From positions 1 to 45,412 of the forward strand of contig NZ_SCFA01000041.1 in the NCBI RefSeq assembly GCF_004210275.1: a DNA stretch of 45,412 nucleotides, written 5' to 3'. Made by a program: the position numbers and the translations under genes. Shown piece after piece: positions 27,409 to 36,207 of the stretch. Numbering within the stretch: position 1 is the first letter of the stretch; every line of letters begins with the position of its first letter. Source of the DNA: Rickettsiales endosymbiont of Peranema trichophorum. Its GTDB lineage: Bacteria; Pseudomonadota; Alphaproteobacteria; Rickettsiales; Midichloriaceae. The notes beneath the pieces are model-generated. The model searched no databases. It was not told the origin of the DNA and saw nothing but the letters and a program-made list of their open reading frames with translations.

Positions 27409-28641
27409 GTGATGGCAGCGCAAGGTTCTAATAGCTATGATGTGGCCATAGTGGGCGCAAGCTACGTTGGTCTTACGGTCGCAATGCGCCTCACTGCTTT
27501 AAATCTCAGAGTATTATTGTTGGATGAGCTTTGTATCAAGCAAAGAGTACGCGATATCTCTTTAAGTAAGGTAGGGAGAGACCAGCAGATAAATGAACCA
27601 TCGAGACTATTTGCGATTGCTCAGGGCTCTTTAAATATGTACGAAAGATGTGGGCTAAAATTTGACAATGAAGCCGCTCCGATCAAGCATATCAGGGTGT
27701 CACAGGAATCCCCTGAGGTTGTTTTGGAGCTCGATCCATCAGATGTTGGTCATAAGCAATTTGGTGTGATGCTTGAAGAAAGAATTCTGCTAGAAAAACT
27801 GGCAAGCAAGGTTTTATCAGACGACAAAATTTGCATAATGAGTGCTGTGACTATGAAGAGAATCGAAGTCACACCACATGCTGTCAACTTAAGCTTGGAG
27901 GACTCGGCCCAGCAAGAGCTGTTACTGACTGTAAAGCTGATCATAGCTGCAGATGGCAAAAGATCATGGATACGTCAGCATTATCAAATTCCTACCTATT
28001 CTTTTGATTATGGTCAATATGCTGTTATCTGTGATATATTGCATGAAAAGTCACACAGATTCACGGCCTGCGAAAAGTTTTTGAAGCATGGAGCTTTTGC
28101 GATATTGCCAAAGCATATTCAAAGAGAGTCTTCGATCGTTTGGGTTGTTGACGAGGAAAAGTACGATCAGGTTTATGGCTTGCCAAATTTTCAATTATTT
28201 GAATTGATCAAGCAGCTTTTTGGTCCACAGTTGGGTACACTTAGTTTACTAAGCAATATTAAAGTTTTTCCATTGCAGCTAGTGCATGCGAAAAGGTATA
28301 TTGCTCATAGGTGCGCATTAGTTGGGGACGCTGCTCATTCGATTCATCCAATTACCGGTCAGGGTTTAAATCTAGGGTTGAGAGATGTTGATGCGCTGGT
28401 CAACCTCATTGCAGAGCAGTTAAGGCTAGGATTAGATGTGGGCTCAAGTATAATGCTTCAAAGGTACGAATCGCTCCGTGCATCAGATAATCAACTGATG
28501 ATAGAGTGTACACATAACGTCAATATGCTATTTGCAAGTACATTGCCTGTGTTAATCGCACTACGAACCTTAGGATTGAAGCATCTGAACGACATGCAAC
28601 AAATGAAGCAATGGATTTTGAAGTACGCTATGTCCTGTTAG
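27409..28641 (+). CDS. UbiH/UbiF-family FAD monooxygenase
   Basis: This is a ubiquinone-ring hydroxylase of the UbiH/UbiF/Coq6 family. The N-terminal FAD fold shows VAIVGASYVGLTVAMRL and LLLDE. The NAD(P)H/FAD region has AADGKRSWIRQ, and the family signature GDAAHSIHPITGQGLNLGLRDVDAL is present near residue 305. At about 410 residues it has normal length. Which ring position it hydroxylates cannot be read from sequence; a single broad-specificity enzyme is common in this group. A GTG at 27409 and an ATG at 27412 are both possible starts, and neither has a strong ribosome binding site. Confidence 0.9.
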   Translation: MMAAQGSNSYDVAIVGASYVGLTVAMRLTALNLRVLLLDELCIKQRVRDISLSKVGRDQQINEPSRLFAIAQGSLNMYERCGLKFDNEAAPIKHIRVSQESPEVVLELDPSDVGHKQFGVMLEERILLEKLASKVLSDDKICIMSAVTMKRIEVTPHAVNLSLEDSAQQELLLTVKLIIAADGKRSWIRQHYQIPTYSFDYGQYAVICDILHEKSHRFTACEKFLKHGAFAILPKHIQRESSIVWVVDEEKYDQVYGLPNFQLFELIKQLFGPQLGTLSLLSNIKVFPLQLVHAKRYIAHRCALVGDAAHSIHPITGQGLNLGLRDVDALVNLIAEQLRLGLDVGSSIMLQRYESLRASDNQLMIECTHNVNMLFASTLPVLIALRTLGLKHLNDMQQMKQWILKYAMSC

Positions 28642-28682
28642 TTCTCTTGATTATACTTGGCTTCCCACATCATCGTTTCACT

Positions 28683-29093
28683 TTACTGCTTTTTACGTTC
28701 CATGATAATAGTCATGTGCGAAGGATAATCTTTCATGGCACCACTTGCTGCATCTACTATAAAACCAGGCCAAAATAATACGTTGGCTATTGTAACAGCA
28801 TTAAAGCTATCACCCATACCAAAGCTTTTTTGGACATAGCCCTCTTTCCTACAGTCCGGATGCAACGGCCCGTTTCCTTTATGTACAAGGATATGCCCTG
28901 GGTTGGTATTTAATACGTATGTTAATCCCTTACCGTCTGTAACTGTACACTTGACGTCCGCAAGATTTTCATTAGTGGAAGAGTCGACAACTTTTACGCT
29001 GATATTTTGACTAGTACCAGAAATAAGCGTTGCACAACATGTGAGCATACAGGAGGCAATAACAATAGATGTTGTTTTGAAAATTTGTTTCAC
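28683..29093 (-). CDS. small predicted lipoprotein
   Basis: A 136-residue protein with a GTG start. The signal sequence ends SCMLTCCATLISG, so lipidation at one of the two adjacent cysteines is likely, although Cys at -1 is unusual. The mature part looks like a small beta-rich domain (NISVKVVDSSTNENLADVKCTVTD), then a hydrophobic stretch NVLFWPGFIVDAASGAMKDYP. This layout recalls small lipoproteins of proteobacteria and phages with a G-x-x-VDxxTG-like end. I cannot assign a function. It is convergent with ubiH. Confidence 0.75.
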   Translation of the reverse strand: MKQIFKTTSIVIASCMLTCCATLISGTSQNISVKVVDSSTNENLADVKCTVTDGKGLTYVLNTNPGHILVHKGNGPLHPDCRKEGYVQKSFGMGDSFNAVTIANVLFWPGFIVDAASGAMKDYPSHMTIIMERKKQ

Positions 29094-29280
29094 AAAAAAC
29101 TCGCTTTTTTTAAAGTTAAGTACAAATGCTATTTCAAACGGAAACGTTTTACTACTGCATCAAATGCATACACGAAAAGGCAGTGTCAACAGAACGTAGA
29201 AGGGCGTTGACCACTTTTAATCGTCGGCGCCACGGTACAACATAACTGCAGCTTAAGCAAGTTTTTTCTGAAGTGAGAGC

Positions 29281-29289
29281 TTATCCACA
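29281..29289. promoter_or_regulatory. perfect DnaA-box 9-mer in a gene-free gap
   Basis: TTATCCACA matches the bacterial DnaA box exactly. It sits in the 29094-29382 gap between the lipoprotein gene and the SAM-hydrolase-like gene. It is a single box with no AT-rich cluster, so it is not an origin. It could be chance or a minor DnaA site. The rest of the gap shows only a small AAACG-GAAA-CGTTT hairpin near 29137. Confidence 0.25.
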
Positions 29290-29403
29290 GATTAATCGCA
29301 GCAAGAGACCTGCACGAGCCTAGTTTGTGAAGTGACGTGTAAATGTTATTCTCTGTAGAAGAGCAACGCAACTCATATTCTTTTGATAGAAAAAGTTGAC
29401 AAT

Positions 29404-30339
29404 ATGAGAATGATTGATAGATTGGTGTGCACTTTGATAACAACAAGTAAAAATATATGCACAAATGTAATTCAGGAAGCTGTTATAAAAGCTGGAAAGA
29501 AAGAAAGAAAGACTCCTCTGCTACTTTTTCTAACAGACTTTGGTCTTGTAGATGCAACTGCAAGTGAGATGAGAGGCGTGGTTGCCTCAGTTGATGACTC
29601 GATAAGACTGGAGGATGTAACCCACAACATCAGAAAATTTGACGTATGGGAGGCTGCTTGTAGATTAGAGCAAGTTGCTTCCTCTTGGGGCCCACAGGTG
29701 GTGTTCGTAGCGGTGGTAGACCCTGGTGTAGGTACAGGTCAACACTCGTTGATTTTGAGAACTAAGCAAGAACAATATTTTGTTGGGCCTGACAACGGTG
29801 TGTTGTCACTTGTGGCTCAGAAACAAGGTATAGATAGTATTGTACAAATAGACTTGGAGCGATCCGGCTTGAGTCTATGTGGTAATTATACTTCATCTGG
29901 AAAAGAGCTATATGCTAAGGTAGCTGCGAGATTAATACTTAGTGATTACAAGATGTGTTCGTTTGGTGAATATATTGAAAGTATCGACACAACTTTTGGT
30001 ATAAAACGACCAGAAATCAATGGTGACATTCTGAATGGGATCATTAAAAGTTATGACGCTTATGGTAACATTTGGACAAATATTGATGCACATCTTATTA
30101 GGGAATATGGACTGATGTATGAAAGTCAGTACCTCATCACTATACAGTATCGTGATAATAAAGTGTTTGCAGGAAGACTAAGGTACGCAAAAACGTTTGG
30201 TAACGTTGGATTTAAAGAGCAATTTTTATTTATAAATAACTACGATGCTTTATCCCTCGGTACAAATATGGGGAATTTTATGAGCGATAATAATATTGAA
30301 TGCAGTCCTTATACCAAAATCACCATCGGGAGAGAATAG
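29404..30339 (+). CDS. SAM-hydrolase/fluorinase-family protein with lost catalytic residues
   Basis: The fold belongs to the DUF62 family (SAM hydroxide adenosyltransferase, chlorinase, fluorinase). Supporting motifs are LLLFLTDFGLVDATASEMRG, DVTHNIRKFDVWEAACRL, VVDPGVG and FVGPDNGVLSL. Counting from a TTG at 29383, the family Asp is D113, but the Arg seven residues later is Gln120. The His expected 59 residues after the Asp is Ser172 (TSSGKELY instead of TFHGRD). Loss of Arg and His suggests no hydrolase activity, so it may bind or sense SAM (inference). I use the ATG at 29404; the domain begins only about 37 residues later, after an odd N-terminal extension. A SAM-importer-like gene follows 3 bases after its stop. 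Confidence 0.8.
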   Translation: MRMIDRLVCTLITTSKNICTNVIQEAVIKAGKKERKTPLLLFLTDFGLVDATASEMRGVVASVDDSIRLEDVTHNIRKFDVWEAACRLEQVASSWGPQVVFVAVVDPGVGTGQHSLILRTKQEQYFVGPDNGVLSLVAQKQGIDSIVQIDLERSGLSLCGNYTSSGKELYAKVAARLILSDYKMCSFGEYIESIDTTFGIKRPEINGDILNGIIKSYDAYGNIWTNIDAHLIREYGLMYESQYLITIQYRDNKVFAGRLRYAKTFGNVGFKEQFLFINNYDALSLGTNMGNFMSDNNIECSPYTKITIGRE

Positions 30340-30342
30340 CAT

Positions 30343-31227
30343 ATGTGTAATTATCAGTATATAGTAGGCATTTTATGGTTTATTGGCAGTCTAATACTGG
30401 ATAACACCAACGATGTGATCATGAAATACGTAGGGACAGGTATAAGCGCATACGAGATTATATTCTTTAGATTCTTATTTGGATCAATCCTGCTGCTTCC
30501 ATTTTATCTAAAGCGTACGATTGCAGCTACTCACAACCCTATGACATTGCTAGTACATCTACTCAGAGGAACGATACTATTTGTAGGAATGGTCATTTGG
30601 TGTGAAGGGCTAAAATATGTGAATATTACCACTGCTACTGCAATTAACTTTACTATACCCTTCTTTGTTTTGATCTTTGCAAACATCTTTTTAAAAGAAA
30701 AGTTAAGTGCTATCAAGATCATGGCGACATGCGTGGGCTTTGCAGGGACGTTTATTGTGGTACATAATGAGGATATGCAGCTTGATGTATCCTGTATTGT
30801 ACTTTTGATCAGTGCATTTTTATTCGCAATTCTGGATATTATTAACAAATATCTTGTGAAGTCCCAATCTAAAGTAGACCTCATGTTTTTTTCTGAACTA
30901 ACAGTCTGTACATTGGCAATCTTACCAACAGTATATTATTGGGTGACTCCAACTTGTCTAACTGTTCTGTTATTAGGGATTCTTGGGATCACAGGCAACT
31001 TAATATTATTATGTCTGTTACAGGCATTCTCATCTTTAGACATTTCAGCTTTGGCTCCATTCCGTTATACAGAAATTGTGGTGTCAGCGACATTCGGCTA
31101 TTTTATCTTCCAAGAGATACCGACCACTACTACTTTAATTGGTTCTGTAGTTATATTAACCTCAACAATGGTAGTAACTTATGAGGGATACTTCAAATAC
31201 AAAGGGGCTGGGACTATAGATAATTAA
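30343..31227 (+). CDS. EamA/DMT transporter resembling the rickettsial SAM importer
   Basis: A 294-residue protein with ten predicted helices in two EamA halves. Stretches such as NDVIMKYVGTGISAYEIIFFRFLFG, LLVHLLRGTILFVGMVIWCEGL, LDIINKYLV and ISALAPFRYTEIVVSA resemble, from memory, the rickettsial S-adenosylmethionine uptake protein (Sam, an EamA member). The likely role is import of host SAM, perhaps by exchange. It starts 3 bases after the SAM-hydrolase-like gene, so the two are almost certainly co-translated, which supports the SAM assignment. General EamA carriers move many metabolites, so the substrate remains an inference. Confidence 0.8.
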   Translation: MCNYQYIVGILWFIGSLILDNTNDVIMKYVGTGISAYEIIFFRFLFGSILLLPFYLKRTIAATHNPMTLLVHLLRGTILFVGMVIWCEGLKYVNITTATAINFTIPFFVLIFANIFLKEKLSAIKIMATCVGFAGTFIVVHNEDMQLDVSCIVLLISAFLFAILDIINKYLVKSQSKVDLMFFSELTVCTLAILPTVYYWVTPTCLTVLLLGILGITGNLILLCLLQAFSSLDISALAPFRYTEIVVSATFGYFIFQEIPTTTTLIGSVVILTSTMVVTYEGYFKYKGAGTIDN

Positions 31228-31340
31228 CCCCGATTTGATATAAAGATGTGTCAGAAGTGAGGTAAAGAATGGGTTGCAGAGGGAACGGAATGAGAGTAAG
31301 AACTTCCCATAGAGCATTTGGAGCTATCAATATCTAATTT

Positions 31341-31360
31341 GGATAGAGCAATAGCTATCC
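31341..31360 (-). terminator. hairpin at the phaC stop codon
   Basis: GGATAG (31341-31346) pairs with CTATCC (31355-31360), leaving an 8-base loop. On the minus strand it lies directly after the phaC stop and is followed by AAATTAG, without a real T run. It is a weak terminator candidate. The remainder of 31228-31340 holds nothing clear. Confidence 0.3.
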
Positions 31361-32376
31361 TATCGAAAAGTAGCCCTGATCCATTCCGCGATATTTTGAG
31401 CAATGCAGTGTCTTTGGCTCGTTATCATGCCAAGATGCCCAGACTGTTTTTCAATAATCGTAGATCTTTTCAGTAATGTAGGCAGCAAGAGACTGACACT
31501 TACAGGTACTATTTTATCGTTTCTTGCAATTGCGCATAACGATGGTTGAGTAATCTGCGATGGGTCTATGATCCTGTCGCACATACTCCATGTCTTGTTT
31601 GCTGTTTGATTTTGAACGAAAAGCTGATCGATTGATTCTAAAAACAGCGCAGCAGAAAGGTCAACATTGTCGTGTACCCAGTGCTCAATGATACCAAACT
31701 TGCCGTTATTTGTATTGGTTGAGAATTCGATGTATTTTCGGTTTATGTCATCAAAGTGAGCTGCATAAAATATCAATTTTAGAAGATTTCCCGGTATATT
31801 TGCAAAATGCTTTAGGGCATCAAGTGTGTATTTCAAGAGATCGGGACGAAATACAGGAAGCAAAAACCCTGAGCCGTGAAAATTCCATGGAGTCGCTATC
31901 GTAACCAGACCCCTTATAAGTGCAGGAAAAATAACGGATGCAGCGGTAGCAAATAATCCTCCCATACAATATCCACCGATTATTGGCTTTTCTTGTTCGC
32001 GATCTTCGATATATGTCAGTATCGGTCCAATCCCTTCCTGCATATATTTTGAGTAATTGAAGTTCTGAACAACTCCGTGTTGCTTCCAGTCGATAACATA
32101 TGTTGTTATTCCTAAGGAGCTTAACTTGTCAACGAAGCTTAGCTGCTCTGGCAGATCCAAAATATATGAGCGGTTGATATGCGAAGGTACTAAAAGAAGA
32201 GGGATGCGCAATAAGCTTGTGGATTCCCCTCTATAGCAATACAAGTCTGCTACGCTGTTGCTCCATACATTGACTCCTGAAAGCTTGGGCGTAGTAATCT
32301 TGAGGCTATTATATCTGTTTAGTCCTTGAAGAAGTCGATTCAGTTCTAGAGCCCCGTGTCTTGACAGCTCCCTCAC
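31360..32376 (-). CDS. phaC: polyhydroxyalkanoate synthase, class III-like
   Basis: PHA synthase polymerises hydroxyacyl-CoA into storage polyester. The alpha/beta-hydrolase fold shows the catalytic-Cys lipase box GGYCMGG, the Asp in AIARNDKIVPVS and the His in KQSGHLGM, with TPWNF as a further family mark. The frame is open to an ATG at 32517, but that would overlap the phaE-like gene by 209 bases. The GTG at 32376 gives 338 residues, near the 355 of class III synthases, and reduces the overlap to 68 bases. No good ribosome binding site marks either start. Class III needs a PhaE partner, which fits the upstream gene. Confidence 0.85.
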   Translation of the reverse strand: MRELSRHGALELNRLLQGLNRYNSLKITTPKLSGVNVWSNSVADLYCYRGESTSLLRIPLLLVPSHINRSYILDLPEQLSFVDKLSSLGITTYVIDWKQHGVVQNFNYSKYMQEGIGPILTYIEDREQEKPIIGGYCMGGLFATAASVIFPALIRGLVTIATPWNFHGSGFLLPVFRPDLLKYTLDALKHFANIPGNLLKLIFYAAHFDDINRKYIEFSTNTNNGKFGIIEHWVHDNVDLSAALFLESIDQLFVQNQTANKTWSMCDRIIDPSQITQPSLCAIARNDKIVPVSVSLLLPTLLKRSTIIEKQSGHLGMITSQRHCIAQNIAEWIRATFR

Positions 32377-32671
32377 CAGATGCTTGGTCTTCAAGTGCGG
32401 ACAGTCTTGCTTCAACGTCGCTAATGCGGTTTGCAATATTGATGATTGCAGTATATAGGTCGTTGCGTATAGAGCTGTCGGAGCCTGTGCCACACTCCCT
32501 TTGATCCTGGGCTTCATAGGTATTAATGATCGTTTGCTGTAATTTTGTAAATTGGTCTAGCACATTCTCTAGAAATTTTGAATCTTTGAAAAAGTCAGAT
32601 TTCAAAAATTCGGCAGTTTGCTTGTTCCAAGATTGAAACAAGTCGTGAAAAGAGTTTTCCTTAGAATCCAT
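32309..32671 (-). CDS. PhaE-like or phasin-like helical protein
   Basis: A 120-residue, mostly helical protein. It has an amphipathic N-terminal part (FHDLFQSWNKQTAEFLKSDFF) and a coiled coil (TAIINIANRISDVEARLSALED) before a polar tail that overlaps phaC. The pattern recalls the C-terminal part of PhaE, the second subunit of class III PHA synthase, or a phasin. It is much shorter than known PhaE (about 360). The assignment rests on helix pattern and position just upstream of phaC. It is divergent from phaR, with a 45-base gap that must hold both promoters. Confidence 0.6.
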   Translation of the reverse strand: MDSKENSFHDLFQSWNKQTAEFLKSDFFKDSKFLENVLDQFTKLQQTIINTYEAQDQRECGTGSDSSIRNDLYTAIINIANRISDVEARLSALEDQASGEGAVKTRGSRTESTSSRTKQI

Positions 32672-32716
32672 TTTGTATTATGATTGAAAAGTTAAAGTTT
32701 AATACTGGTCGACATA

Positions 32717-33211
32717 TTGTCTGAAAATAAAAAACTTGTCATTAAGAAATATGCAAATCGCAGGCTTTATAGCTTAACAAGTAGCAGCTATATCACCCTT
32801 GATGAGTTAAAAGAACTGATTAAAAGAGGGTACGATATAGAAGTGCTTGATGCTAAAACCGGTGAAGATTTGACCAGATTAACACTTACACAAATCATAC
32901 TAGAGTGTGAGACCAAGGGCTATAAGCTGTTATCTACAAGCTGCTTAAAACAAATCATCATGTTGTACGATAACAAAATGGCTGAAACCTTTTACGACTA
33001 TATTGCTGAGTGCGTCAAGTCTTTCAATCATCAACAAGAGCATATTGAACAATTTCAAAAGATCGTGTCTAATCCAGTCATAGAGATACATCAGCATTGG
33101 AGTGAGGTGCTTCAAAATCTGACAGCAGAGCACTTGTCTCTTGTGCAAGAAATGACAAAAAATATGCAAAGCTCAAAATCTAAAGATGCAAACAAAACGA
33201 CAAATCAATGA
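32717..33211 (+). CDS. phaR: PHA accumulation regulator PhaR
   Basis: PhaR represses phasin and pha genes and senses the polymer. The N-terminal DNA-binding domain is clear: [24 protein letters not shown] is the hallmark of the PHB/PHA accumulation regulator family. A PHB-binding region (about 70-130) and a helical tail follow. The start is a TTG at 32717 with no clear ribosome binding site. It is divergent from the phaE-like gene, which suits autoregulation of the shared 45-base gap. Its stop overlaps or nearly touches hslV, an unusual pairing. Confidence 0.93.
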   Translation: MSENKKLVIKKYANRRLYSLTSSSYITLDELKELIKRGYDIEVLDAKTGEDLTRLTLTQIILECETKGYKLLSTSCLKQIIMLYDNKMAETFYDYIAECVKSFNHQQEHIEQFQKIVSNPVIEIHQHWSEVLQNLTAEHLSLVQEMTKNMQSSKSKDANKTTNQ

Positions 33212-33219
33212 GGTTATCT

Positions 33220-33774
33220 ATGTCACACGAGGATGCCAAGTGGTACGGGACTACTATACTATGCGTTAGAAAGAATCAAGAATTGGTCATGATCGGAGAC
33301 GGTCAGGTGAGCTTGGGCAATACGGTCTTGAAGTCTACCGCTAAGAAGGTGAGGAAGATGACATCTGGTAACATAGTGGCTGGATTTGCAGGATCTACTG
33401 CGGATGCATTTACACTTTTTGAAAGGCTTGAAAATAAGCTGGAGCAGTATCCAAAACAGCTAGTACGTGCAGCAGTAGAGCTTGCAAAAGATTGGAGGAC
33501 CGATAAATATTTAAGAAGACTAGAGGCAATGTTAATCGTAGCAGATAAAAAGGTTACATTACTTCTGTCTGGAACTGGTGATGTATTGGAACCCGAAGAC
33601 GGTATCATAGCAATAGGCTCTGGGGGGAATTTTGCACTTTCAGCTGCACGTGCTCTGATCGACATACATGATCTTAATGCTGAAACGATTGCCAGAAAAG
33701 CGATGAAAATTGCTGGCGATCTTTGCGTATTTACAAATCATGAGCTATCAATGGAGAAGCTGATATGCGATTAA
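33220..33774 (+). CDS. hslV: HslV protease subunit
   Basis: HslV is the Thr-type proteolytic subunit of the HslUV (ClpYQ) ATP-dependent protease. The mature N-terminal Thr lies in [49 protein letters not shown] and the [14 protein letters not shown] segment are family signatures. I choose the ATG at 33220, which has GAGG 6 bases upstream. An ATG at 33208, overlapping the phaR stop as ATGA, is the alternative. The unfoldase gene hslU does not follow, although it normally does, so it must lie elsewhere. The gap 33775-33977 holds no gene. Confidence 0.95.
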   Translation: MSHEDAKWYGTTILCVRKNQELVMIGDGQVSLGNTVLKSTAKKVRKMTSGNIVAGFAGSTADAFTLFERLENKLEQYPKQLVRAAVELAKDWRTDKYLRRLEAMLIVADKKVTLLLSGTGDVLEPEDGIIAIGSGGNFALSAARALIDIHDLNAETIARKAMKIAGDLCVFTNHELSMEKLICD

Positions 33775-33977
33775 AAATAAGCCTCTGTTGGTCACAATAG
33801 CCGTCCAATCAGCCCTGATACCAAAACTGGTACCAAAACGTTAAAGAGCTAGAATGGTACTCTGGATTTTCGCTTTTCCAAGGGATGATGAGTGTGGCAA
33901 TTTTACTTTGATAGTTCTATCAGCTTGTGATATCATCCTCTGATTACTTGAAAACAACGTTTCTAAACTTTTAAGCG

Positions 33978-36206
33978 ATGATAACACAGACTGCAAAGAG
34001 CCTTGTCGTGTGCTGCCCACTGCTTCTCTGTTATACCGTCGTGAACGCATCTGTGATCGATGCAATCAGTGCCACTGAGAATATTCAAAGAAAGGAGCCT
34101 ATACTGATAGAAGCAGATCAGTTGTCCTATGATCAAGCGTTAGATACAACTGTAGCGAAAGGAAACGTCGTTCTTGTACATGGTAAAGAGACGGTGATTG
34201 CAGACGAGTTGATATACGCTAAGAAAAGTTCTCGAGTCTATGCGACCGGGCATATAGCAATTTTAAAGGACAACGGTGACGTTTACTTTGCTGATAGGGT
34301 GGATTTTGATAACGTTCTATACAGTGGTCGTATTTTAAACTTTAAAGCAAGAACTCAAAACAACACGCTTATCACAGCAGCTAGTGCGGATGCAAAAGAT
34401 AAAGACACTATTCTGCTTCATAACCTGAGGTATTCCACGTGTAAAGTGTGTGCAAGTAACATCTTTCCTAACGTACCCATGTGGGAGATTCGTGCAAAAG
34501 AGGCGTTACTTGATCGAAAATCAGAGGTTATAAAGTACAAACATGCTAGATTGGAACTGTTTGGTGTCCCAGTCATCTATACTCCATATCTTTCGACACC
34601 ATCCGTAAATGCTAAAAGAAAAAGCGGATTTTTACCCCCCACTTTTAAGTGGTCCAATATTTTGGGTAACTCTGTTCAAATACCATACTACATTAACATA
34701 GCTCCAAATATGGACGCAAAAGTATCAACAAGAGTCTACACAAGTGCTGATCCGCTGTTTGAAGTAGGTTTTAGACATTTGCTGGAATCTGGAGAGTATG
34801 AGATCGGTGGCAGTGTCACAAGGAGTCACAAAATTGACGAAAAAGGCAAAAAGCTGAAAGATCATAAAACAACGCTTGGTTATTTAAATGTGCGTTCGCT
34901 TTTTAAAATTCAACACTCTGATTCTCAAACCCTCTTAGGAATAGAAGGCGAAAGAATCAAGGATCCAACAAAAACGTACTTGAAGAAGTACAGTATCAGC
35001 AATCAGGATATGCTGACCACTGACATATTTGTTAACCATGTTAATAAACAACAGACAGATTATGTGTTGCTTGATACTATACATTTTCAAGGGTTGAGGC
35101 CACATGATAAGCCCAGCACTACTCCAAGGGTTTTACCCTGGATTAGAACGCGTTATACTAAAGACTTAGTCGGTGGTTCAAATGGCCTCATTAACTTAGA
35201 TTGCGATTTGTTGGATCTTCGTAGAAATGAGGGAAATAGCTATAAGAGGGCGTCATCAACTTTGAGCCACTTTGCATCATTTGTTTTAAGATCTGGTAAA
35301 GTGGTGACGATCAAAAGTAGCTTAAGGGGCGATATATATCAAAGTACACAGCTTCGAACACGAGACAATCTAGGAATTCACCAACGATACTACAGGAAAG
35401 CTGATTCCTCTAGATTGTATCCAAGTATTAGCCTAGAAGCGAAGTGGCCGTTATTTAAAAACATGGGAGGCGGTACATTCATCATTGAGCCAGTTACAAA
35501 CATTACGATTGCTGGTAATCAAAAGGTTTCGTCGTCTGTTAACAATGAAGATAGCCAATTTTTTGAATTGTCTGCATATAACCTCTTTGATACGAACAAA
35601 TTTCTAGGGCTTGATAGACTGGAAACCGGATCGAAAGTGAGTTATGGGCTAAAGGGGATGTATAGCGGTGGAAAAATAAGTGCTATGGGAATAACCGTAG
35701 GACAGGTGTACAATTTTCAAAGGCATCCAGAATATGGTTATAGATCGGGGCTGTCTGGACGATCTTCAAATTATGTGATTGGAATTGATCTTCAGTACCA
35801 AGATTATTTGTACTTTTCTAACAAGTTGAGGCTAGACCAAAACGCCCTCACAATACTTCGTCATGACGTATACGGTACATTGGCATTGGAGAAATGGGCT
35901 GTAAACGTGAATTATACACAACTTCATAAAAGGCTTTTGCAAAGTACAGATAAGGTGTATAATCGCGATATCGTGGCGAGTATATCACGAAATATATATG
36001 ATAAGTGGTGGTTTGGAGTCGGTACTCAACGTAAGCTTGGTAAGAAAATTGAAGGCCAATCAAAAACTATATCAGATGGTTTTCACCTTAACTATCTTGG
36101 GGATTGCCTGCACTTACTTTTTACTGTAAAAAAGGATTACACAAAGCTTAAAGATCTTAAGCCAAGTACTACATATGCTGTTAACTTCAAAATACCAGGA
36201 TTCTAA
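33978..36206 (+). CDS. lptD: LPS-assembly outer-membrane protein LptD
   Basis: LptD forms the outer-membrane barrel that inserts lipopolysaccharide. A signal peptide (about 1-24) precedes the N-terminal OstA/LptA-like domain, with EADQLSYDQALDTTVAKGNVVL, VYATGHIAILKDNG and VYFADRVDF. The LptD barrel follows with VPVIYTPYLSTPS, GFLPPTFKWSNILGNSVQIPYY and alternating aromatic strands to a final NFKIPGF-like strand. Paired cysteines occur near CKVCASN. The gene argues that this organism makes LPS or a related lipid, which many relatives have lost. surA starts 1 base after its stop; together they form an outer-membrane biogenesis pair. Confidence 0.95.
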   Translation: MITQTAKSLVVCCPLLLCYTVVNASVIDAISATENIQRKEPILIEADQLSYDQALDTTVAKGNVVLVHGKETVIADELIYAKKSSRVYATGHIAILKDNGDVYFADRVDFDNVLYSGRILNFKARTQNNTLITAASADAKDKDTILLHNLRYSTCKVCASNIFPNVPMWEIRAKEALLDRKSEVIKYKHARLELFGVPVIYTPYLSTPSVNAKRKSGFLPPTFKWSNILGNSVQIPYYINIAPNMDAKVSTRVYTSADPLFEVGFRHLLESGEYEIGGSVTRSHKIDEKGKKLKDHKTTLGYLNVRSLFKIQHSDSQTLLGIEGERIKDPTKTYLKKYSISNQDMLTTDIFVNHVNKQQTDYVLLDTIHFQGLRPHDKPSTTPRVLPWIRTRYTKDLVGGSNGLINLDCDLLDLRRNEGNSYKRASSTLSHFASFVLRSGKVVTIKSSLRGDIYQSTQLRTRDNLGIHQRYYRKADSSRLYPSISLEAKWPLFKNMGGGTFIIEPVTNITIAGNQKVSSSVNNEDSQFFELSAYNLFDTNKFLGLDRLETGSKVSYGLKGMYSGGKISAMGITVGQVYNFQRHPEYGYRSGLSGRSSNYVIGIDLQYQDYLYFSNKLRLDQNALTILRHDVYGTLALEKWAVNVNYTQLHKRLLQSTDKVYNRDIVASISRNIYDKWWFGVGTQRKLGKKIEGQSKTISDGFHLNYLGDCLHLLFTVKKDYTKLKDLKPSTTYAVNFKIPGF

Positions 36207-36207
36207 T

